Shown here piece by piece: positions 1 to 6,600 of a stretch of DNA of 12,952 nt; within the stretch, counting starts at the first letter, position 1, and the number at the start of each line of letters is the position of its first letter. The DNA is from Ruminococcus sp. UBA1366. GTDB lineage: Bacteria; Bacillota; Clostridia; Oscillospirales; Ruminococcaceae. The position numbers were made by a program, and so were the translations under genes. The notes under the pieces are model-generated. The model saw only the letters and a list, made by a program, of their open reading frames with translations. It was not told the origin of the DNA and searched no databases. The stretch is from positions 1-12,952 of the forward strand of contig DBRO01000034.1 of the NCBI GenBank assembly GCA_002306005.1, in the 5' to 3' direction.

Positions 1-2
1 TT

Positions 3-1256
3 GAAATAGCGAAGAGCCTAAAAATTACGCGCTACGAAATCAAAAAAATCTTCCGGCAGAAATCCGTATGGGTTCTCTGCCTTGTTTTGTTGTTTGTATC
101 GATGTTTCAAATTTACGCAGCGCACTATCAGTTTCATGCAAAAGACGGGGAAAAATCCACCGCGCGCGGCGTTGTGGCAGTTTATGAGAAATATTCCGGC
201 GAAATGACGGACGAGCGCATTGCACAGGTCGTTGCCGACTCTGAAGAATTAAACGCAAAATATGAAAATCCGGATTCGTACACAGGCTATTCGCCGGAGG
301 AATATGAAACTGGGTACTTATATGCGCAGTCGCTCACGGTTTCGGAAATCAAAACCGAGATGGAGCGCATTTATTTTTACAACGACCAAGTACAGAAAAT
401 CAGCGTTCAGGCGCAAAGCCTTGCGGACGCTTACCAAAGCCGCAATACCTACCTGAGCAACTTGAATCAGAAAATTGCAAACACCTACGGCGAACGCGAA
501 ATCACCGCGTTTTATAACACCAAGGACTTCCCGCAGTATTTTTCCTATCAATTTTCGTCTGCGGCGGTGCTGATACTGTTGGTGCTGGGGCTTGCGGGCA
601 AATTTGCCGCTGAGCGTGAATTGGAGGCAGACCGCATTCTACTCACTTCCCGTTATGGGCGTGAAAAAACCACGCTTGCAAAGCTTGCATCCGGATGGGT
701 TTATAGCCTGTGGCTGGGGGTGCTTTTTGGCGCGGCGGATTTGTTGATGTTCTGGTTCTGCTATGATTTTTCGGGCTTTTCTCAGCCGATTTATGCTATT
801 TTAGAATACGAAAATGCTGTTCCCGACATCAGTATTTTGCAGACAATTCTGCTGGTTTTTGCGCTGAAAACACTAGGATTTCTGGTATTCGGCACGGTGG
901 TTATGCTGCTTTCGGCGCTATGCCAGAGCAGTCTTGGCTCGTTTGTCTGGTCGGCTGCGGCACTGGCGGGCATGCTTGCGCTTGCTGTGGCGTACCCTTA
1001 CGGCGCGGGCGAATATTTGAACCTCGCCAACCCCGTTCGCCTAATCTCCGGCATCAGCCTCTTTGCAAATTTTTCCGTTGTGCGCGTGGGGAACACACCT
1101 GTGTTCACTGGCGCGGTGGCGATTTGCGCCGGTGTACTGCTTTTGATTCTGTTGTCTATAAGCACGGTGTTTGCCGGACGGCGTTTTCTTTCCGGCGGCT
1201 GCCTGCGGGCAAAACTGCGTGCTTTCATGCACCGAAAGGCGGTGCAGTCATGCTAA
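3..1256 (+). CDS. ABC-2-type transporter permease, 5' end outside window
   Basis: A membrane subunit of an ABC transporter, probably the export (ABC-2) type. The reading frame is open from the left edge. The residues before the first internal ATG (position 87), including RYEIKKIFRQKSVWVLCLVL, form the basic cytoplasmic N-terminus and first membrane helix typical of such permeases, so the true start lies left of the window. Counting from base 3, hydrophobic helices lie near residues 22-41, 184-204, 233-256, 276-308, 313-335 and 367-393. About 140 mostly polar residues between the first two are predicted extracytoplasmic. The segment GKFAAERELEADRILLTSRY after the second helix resembles the cytoplasmic coupling region that contacts the ATPase. 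The gene ends TAA and overlaps the next permease by 7 bases, so the two are translationally coupled and likely form a heterodimer. No ATPase is visible, and it is expected upstream. The substrate is unknown; the family call rests on topology and spacing, not on a unique motif. Confidence 0.75.
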   Translation, partial: EIAKSLKITRYEIKKIFRQKSVWVLCLVLLFVSMFQIYAAHYQFHAKDGEKSTARGVVAVYEKYSGEMTDERIAQVVADSEELNAKYENPDSYTGYSPEEYETGYLYAQSLTVSEIKTEMERIYFYNDQVQKISVQAQSLADAYQSRNTYLSNLNQKIANTYGEREITAFYNTKDFPQYFSYQFSSAAVLILLVLGLAGKFAAERELEADRILLTSRYGREKTTLAKLASGWVYSLWLGVLFGAADLLMFWFCYDFSGFSQPIYAILEYENAVPDISILQTILLVFALKTLGFLVFGTVVMLLSALCQSSLGSFVWSAAALAGMLALAVAYPYGAGEYLNLANPVRLISGISLFANFSVVRVGNTPVFTGAVAICAGVLLLILLSISTVFAGRRFLSGGCLRAKLRAFMHRKAVQSC

Positions 1257-2581
1257 AATGCGAACTTAAAAAACTCTTTTTCAAGCGAAAAATACTGCTG
1301 CTTGTGGCGGCGGTGCTCGTGTTGGAAATCCTGCTTGCTTTGCGTATGAATCCAGTCAGCCAAACACTGGACACCGAACAATATGCACGGTATCAGTCGG
1401 CGCTTTCCGCGTATGCAGGCAAAATTACCGCGCAAACCGGAGAAGAAATCACACAGCGCTATCTGGATGCTTCCGGTGCGGAGTCCAAACTGGAAGCCCT
1501 TTCCGAGCAGCTTGCGGCAGACCAAATCACACGCGAGGAATACCAAACGCAAGCCGATGTGCTCTATCAGTTACAGGGAAATCTCCCCGCAGAGGCTGCG
1601 CTGTACACGGCTTACACAGCGGCATATGAGAATCCCGACCGTGTATGGCTCATGCCGGACAACGCATGGAAACTTATTTTTGAGAATTCCTCAGCGGACT
1701 GGCTGATGATTTTCTTTGTGCTGATTCTTAGCATTACGGCAGTGAAAACCGAAACGCAATCTTCTATGGATTTATACAACCGCACGGCAAAATACGGGCG
1801 CGGCAAGCTTGCTATGGTGAAAATCTGTACCATAATGCTGACAGTATTTGTACTTTCGGTTGCTGTATCCGCACTGCGGCTGGGGATTCTCACCGCCCGT
1901 TTTGGTGCGGAGGGCTGGGATTTCCCCCTTGCCTCGGTGGAAATCTTTCGCTTTTCCGGTATCCAAATGTCCGTGCTGGAAGGCTTTTTTACCGTTACAA
2001 TCTTGAAAGCTTGTGGGTATGCGTATACCGCGGCACTTGCCCTGCTGCTGGCGGTGTTCTTCAAAAACGTTCCTACCGCCGCATGTGTGGCAGGCATTAC
2101 CCTGCTGCCGGAATTTATCGCCGCGCAATATTCGGACGCAAGCTTGCTGTACCGTTATTCGTTGCCGGTCGCATTCATGAAAGCAATGGGCTTTCTGCAA
2201 GGCTCTACGCCTGAGCAGTACAGTTCCGTGTTTACAGCATTGTCCGGCGAACGAAAAATTGCGGTACTTGCAATTTCTACGGGAATTTTACTGGTTTGCT
2301 TATTAATTTCCGGATTAAAATTATCCGGCACACGAGTGCGATTTCCAAAACGCACGGCGGTGATTGCGCTGATTCTTCCGGTGCTGTTTTTTTCATCCTG
2401 TTCCCCGCGGGAAAACACAAACATACAGGCTTCCTCCCGCACTGATACGCGGTATGTTTTCGTAATGGGCAGCATTTATGACAAGCAAGCACAAACGATT
2501 GTGCCGTCCGCGGTTACGCCGTTTGTAAACCATCAGGTGCTGGGCATTTACGGGGATTATGCACTGGTAGCGGCGCAGTAG
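1250..2581 (+). CDS. ABC-2-type permease ending at a premature amber codon
   Basis: This is the second permease of the pair. Its ATG sits inside the end of the preceding gene, and the product begins MLKCELKKLFFKRKILLLV, the same basic N-terminus followed by a helix. Approximate membrane segments are residues 15-32, 148-166, 193-213, 250-271, 273-292, 336-357 and 369-384. The region between the first two is a roughly 115-residue extracytoplasmic loop, rich in Glu, Gln and Ala and probably helical. Six helices would place the C-terminus inside. A seventh (ALILPVLFFSSC) moves what follows outside the cell, and its end resembles a lipobox (FFSSC, Cys384), although Phe at -3 is atypical. The frame stops at TAG (codon 444) but continues open in the same frame to 3307. 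The permease core is complete, so it may still function without its C-terminal domain. The TAG could also be a sequencing error. Confidence 0.7.
   Translation: MLKCELKKLFFKRKILLLVAAVLVLEILLALRMNPVSQTLDTEQYARYQSALSAYAGKITAQTGEEITQRYLDASGAESKLEALSEQLAADQITREEYQTQADVLYQLQGNLPAEAALYTAYTAAYENPDRVWLMPDNAWKLIFENSSADWLMIFFVLILSITAVKTETQSSMDLYNRTAKYGRGKLAMVKICTIMLTVFVLSVAVSALRLGILTARFGAEGWDFPLASVEIFRFSGIQMSVLEGFFTVTILKACGYAYTAALALLLAVFFKNVPTAACVAGITLLPEFIAAQYSDASLLYRYSLPVAFMKAMGFLQGSTPEQYSSVFTALSGERKIAVLAISTGILLVCLLISGLKLSGTRVRFPKRTAVIALILPVLFFSSCSPRENTNIQASSRTDTRYVFVMGSIYDKQAQTIVPSAVTPFVNHQVLGIYGDYALVAAQ
2579..2581 (+). other. in-frame amber codon splitting the second permease
   Basis: The codons read GCG CAG TAG GAC GAA. 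The frame before and after is the same and the downstream protein text continues naturally (DENGQSINCTQYRLVNL). One base change from CAG, TAT or TAC would restore a 685-residue protein. The other visible stops in this window are TAA or TGA, and no other real gene contains an in-frame TAG, so general recoding of TAG is unlikely. Confidence 0.8.
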
Positions 2582-3307
2582 GACGAAAACGGACAATCCA
2601 TTAACTGCACACAGTACCGGCTGGTGAATTTGAACGACTACACGGAAACGGTTCTGTACACCAACGGAGATTTTTGCAATTATGACGGGCTTTTAGATTT
2701 GGACGAAATCTATCCGGGGCTGATTGGGCTGTTTACCGATGGCAATTCCGTACAAACAGAACAAGTCGCGTTGGACGAAAATACGCTGTATCTCATCGGT
2801 ACGAATACGGTTACGGCGGTAGAACTGAAAACGGGTACGTCCCAAACGTTTCTGGAAGATGAAGATGCGGAGAAAATCCAGTACGCAGCGGGCGGCTTAT
2901 ACTATATTAATAGGGACAATTTTCTCATGCGGCTGGACGTGCAAACCGGCGGCACAAGAAGCGTTTATGAGGAACCCGTTTCCGGCTACAAAGCGCTTGC
3001 CGGCTCCGTGCTGGCAGAGCCTTATGCATCCGAAAACTGCGTGTTAATTCTGCCGGATGGAAGCGCGCAGGCACAGAATTTCAAACTGCCGGATATTGCT
3101 GTCGAAACGACGGAAAGCGTTCTTTGCTTTGCGGCGCAGACGGTGCAGATTATCAATAAGCAAACCCTCGGCGTAACGCAAATTACAACTGCGGCATTTC
3201 CCATTACGGCGGACGAAACCGCCATCTATGCGATGGAAACAACAGAGCAAGGCAATGCGGTTGTTGTGTATGATTACACCGGCAAAGAAATTTGCCGCAG
3301 TGCTTGA
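2582..3307 (+). pseudogene. C-terminal extracytoplasmic (propeller-like) domain severed from permease
   Basis: This is the continuation, in the same frame, of the permease gene after its amber codon. It encodes about 241 residues that are hydrophilic and beta-rich, with repeated short units such as LDENTLYLIGTNTVTAVELK, AAGGLYYINRDNFLMRLDVQ and ADETAIYAMETTEQGNAVVV. Such units, a strand pair followed by an 'x-L-x-L/V-D-x-x-T-G' turn, are characteristic of beta-propeller blades. In the unbroken protein this domain would sit outside the membrane after the seventh helix. The first usable start codon is a GTG at 2624, which has no ribosome binding site, so independent translation is unlikely. It ends with TGA. 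The function is unknown; a substrate-sensing or assembly role for the transporter is an inference. If the TAG is a sequencing error, 1250-3307 is one intact gene. Confidence 0.65.
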
Positions 3308-3349
3308 TTTCCATTCGCTTTTGGGCTGCAAGCCATTGCTGCACTCATC

Positions 3350-3547
3350 ATTGGAATAGCCTTTTTCAATCTGCACCTTGTGATAAATTCCGCCGGAGGT
3401 TTTTGCTAACTGCTCTGCCCGCAGAATGTCGAGAAGCGTTTTTGGCGCGTCGGAATGCTTATTGACGCGCTCCGGTTTTTCGGCATTTTCGGGAATGTTC
3501 CATGTTTTGCCCGTTAGAAACGCACCGGGAATTTTGTTCTGGCTCAT
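3350..3547 (-). pseudogene. remnant of an HTH-Fic family gene
   Basis: Read on the minus strand, these bases encode about 66 residues with two recognisable parts. NKIPGAFLTGKTWNIPENAEKP is the second half of the MerR/excisionase-like DNA-recognition module common in clostridial proteins ('...IPGAxxxGxxWxIPxxAxKP'). LLDILRAEQLAKTSG, followed by GIYHKVQIEKGY, matches the segment just before the YNSNxIEGxxLT motif of Fic (AMP-transferase-fold) proteins. The N-terminal half of the HTH and the whole catalytic core (HxFx(D/E)GNGRxxR) are missing. The text decays at YSNDECSN, where YNSNxIEGS would be expected. It therefore appears to be a fossil truncated at both ends. The frame stays open beyond both limits, but outside them it is the shadow of the neighbouring gene or promoter sequence. 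The identification is from remembered family patterns; the short length limits certainty. Confidence 0.5.
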
Positions 3548-3554
3548 TTTGTCT

Positions 3555-3568
3555 AGCACAATTACAAA
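3555..3568 (+). repeat. left copy of imperfect 14-bp direct repeat flanking helicase gene
   Basis: AGCACAATTACAAA here matches AGCACAATGACAAA at 9487-9500 in 13 of 14 positions. The pair brackets the helicase gene together with its promoter -10. The sequence is AT-rich, so a chance match is possible. Confidence 0.35.
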
Positions 3569-3598
3569 AAATGTGATATAATACAACTAGATAATTGT
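3558..3598. repeat. 7-bp inverted repeat flanking the -10
   Basis: ACAATTA (3558-3564) and TAATTGT (3592-3598) are exact inverse complements placed either side of the extended -10. The position, upstream of the -10 and at the predicted transcription start, is where an operator could act, but the arms are short and AT-rich and could be chance. Confidence 0.3.
3574..3582 (+). promoter_or_regulatory. extended -10 promoter of the large helicase gene
   Basis: TGATATAAT is a perfect extended -10 (TGnTATAAT). At 17-18 bases upstream there is no good -35 (TAGCAC). The nearest TTG-containing hexamer, TTGTCT at 3549-3554, is 22 bases away, too far. Extended -10 promoters can work without a -35. Transcription would begin near 3589, about 50 bases before the start codon at 3639. 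Confidence 0.6.
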
Positions 3599-3638
3599 AA
3601 GGACGCTTGCAATCTCCTAAAGGAAGAAGGAATCATCC

Positions 3639-6600
3639 ATGCCAGAGAACATACCGAATTCCATACCGTACGAGGAAGCCGTACAACTTCGCCTAACGCT
3701 GACCACCGTTATCAACTACGCCTTGCAACAAAACAGGATTCCGCTGATCCAGTCCTTTGAAATTCACAATCCGCTGGCGGCGGATTTGGAAAACGTGGTG
3801 GTGAAGCTCCGGTGTGAGCCGGAACTGATTTGTGCGGACGAACTTCATCTTGCACGGATTCCTGCCGGTACGGATTTTTCCGTGAGTGAATTCCGCCCCA
3901 GAATCAATGCTGCCCTGTTGGCGGAATTAACCGAACGCATGGTCGGGCAGCTTTCTGTTCTTCTGGAAAACGCGCAAGGTGAATTGCTTGCCCAATTCGT
4001 CACGGAAATCACCGCGCTTGCCTTTGATGAATGGCACGGCACCGCTTTTTATCCGGAACTGCTCTGCGCGTTTGTCACGCCCAATCATCCGGACGTGACA
4101 AAAATCGCCGCACGCGCCGCACGTTTGTTGGGCGAATGGAGCGGCGACCCCTCTCTAAATGCGTACCAAACACAAAACCCGAACCGTGTGCTCCTACAAG
4201 CCGCGGCAATTTACGGTGCATTACAGGAACAGAACCTGGTCTATTGTGTTGCCCCCGCAAGCTTTGAACCCGTCGGTCAGCGCGTGCGGCTTTGTGATGC
4301 CGTAATGCGGCAAAAGCTGGGGACTTGTCTGGATTTAACCCTGTTTTATGCAGGTTGTTTGGAAGCCATTGGCCTGCACCCAATTCTTCTCCTACAAACC
4401 GGCCATATTTTTGCCGGTGTTTGGCTGGAAGATCTCTCTTTTTCCGAATCCGTAGAAAACGACCCTGCGTTGATTACCAAACGAATTGCAGAGGGCGTAA
4501 ATGAAATCGCCGTGGTGGAATGCACGGCTTTCACTGCCGGACAAAATATGAGTTTTGACGAGGCAAAAAACGCTGCGGTTCGCAAGCTTTACGAGCCTGA
4601 ACCGCCGGAATACATCATTGATGTTTTTCGCGCCCGACTAAGTGGTATTAAGCCCCTCCCTCAGCGCATCGCTGGAGAAGCAGGCTGGAAAATCGAGTCT
4701 TCGGAACTCTCCGCCGGCGGATTAACTGCCATACCAGAAGCACTCAGCGAAACAATTCAAGTTGATGAAATCCAACCGGCGGAACGAAAATCCACCGGCA
4801 AACTCGCGCAGTGGGAGCGCAAGCTACTGGATTTAAGCCTACGCAATACCCTGATCAATTTACGCTGGACACAGAATGTCATACCGATTCTCACACAAAA
4901 TCTGTCCGACCTAGAAGACGCCTTATCCAGCGGTGCGGAGTACGGCATTTTACCACGGCCGTCCGAATGGGCAGTGCCGGAGACAGAACGGCGGAATTTA
5001 GAAAGTTTTTCCGACCTTGGCATTTATGCAAACCTGATTCAAACCGAATTTCAAAACAAACGTCTGCGCTCTTTTTTCAGCGAAGGCGAGCTTGCGGGCG
5101 CGATTGTGAATATCTACCGCTCCTCCAGAACCTCTCTGGAAGAAAACGGCGCGAACACATTGTATCTTGCCGTGGGGTTCCTGCGCTGGTACGAAACCAC
5201 AGCCAGTGAAAAACCGCGCTATGCGCCTCTGGTACTGCTCCCGGTGGAAATTATTCGGAAATCTGCGCTGAAAGGCTATGTCATCCGCTTGCGGGATGAA
5301 GACCCGCAAATGAATATTACCTTACTGCAAATGCTTTTCCAAGATTTTGGAATTCAGATTCAAGGCATTGATCCGCTTCCGCAGGATGCACAGGGTGTTG
5401 ACCTGCGAACACTCTTTACCGTTATGCGGAAAGCCATTATGGATCAACCGCGCTGGGATGTCATTCCTGCCGCATTTCTTGGCATTTTTTCTTTCTCGCA
5501 ATTTGTTATGTGGAATGATTTGCGCAACCGTGCCGACACGCTGCAAAAGAACAAAATCGTACGCAGCCTAATATCAGGGCATCTGGCATGGGATGCACAG
5601 GAAATGTCCCCCGGCAAGAAAGTTTCCGAGGACGATACACTTATTCCAGTGCCAACGGATGCCTCCCAGCTTTATGCAATCCAAATGGCAGCGCAGGGCG
5701 AAAGCTTTGTACTGCATGGCCCGCCCGGCACAGGAAAATCTCAGACCATTACCGGCATGATTGCAAACGCGCTGGCAAAGGGCAAAACCGTGCTGTTTGT
5801 TGCCGAAAAAATGGCGGCTTTGTCCGTGGTGCAGCAAAGGCTGAACCGGATTGGCATCGGCCCGTTCTGTCTGGAACTGCACTCCAACAAATCAAACAAG
5901 CGCGATGTTCTGAATCAATTACAGGCAGCCGCGGAAATAACCCGTCAGAACAGTTCCGGCGAATGGGCAAAAAAAGCGGAACAAACCGCCGCCGTTCGCA
6001 AAGAACTGGATCTCTATGCACGGGCACTGCACGAAAAACAGCCGTCCGGACTTTCGCTTTATGAAATGATTGCGGCTTACATACCCTATGCGGATTGCCC
6101 AAAAAATGTTTCTTTTTCTCCGGAATTTGCCGAAAGCTGCAACCCCGATACCTTACACGAACAGCAGCTTGCCCTGCATAGCCTGATGGCGGCGGCACGG
6201 GTGGTAAATCACCCGTACCAACACCCCCTTGCCGCCGTGGGCAAATCGGACTATACCCAGCAGCTCAAGCAGGAACTGCCCTTGGGGCTGTCCGATTATA
6301 CCAACGCACTGCGGGAATTAAACGATACGGGTGTAACGCTTTCGCAAAAGATCGAACAGGCACCGCCGCAGCAATATTCGGAATGGTTAAATTTACATCA
6401 GCTTGCAGACGAGCTGGCTGTTTGGTTTCCCCTGCCCCGAACTTGGTGCAAAGACCCCGATTGGATGCAAACAGCCGGAGCAATTCAAACAATGTGCGGG
6501 CATTTTCAAGCTGTACAAAATCTATCCGCCGCGCTTTCTCCCCTGTGGGACGAAGGCTTTTTCCAGTTGGATGCCACGCAACTGCAAAAGGAATGGACTG

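Noticed and set aside
920..1249. A long open frame extending the second permease upstream to 920
   Set aside because: That stretch overlaps the first permease out of frame and gives no membrane-like text. The ATG at 1250 gives the typical permease N-terminus and a 7-base overlap.
2579..2581. General recoding of TAG as an amino acid in this organism
   Set aside because: The 1946-codon gene and all other real genes contain no in-frame TAG, which would be unexpected if TAG were a sense codon.
3044..3349. Continuation of the minus-strand Fic-like frame across the end of the permease gene
   Set aside because: The text there is a shadow of the plus-strand coding region, with no Fic motif; only 3350-3547 shows family likeness.
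5588..6198. Overlapping long open frames on both strands in the helicase Walker A region
   Set aside because: These frames have no plausible start signals and a Cys/Arg-rich composition; the main frame carries the conserved motifs.
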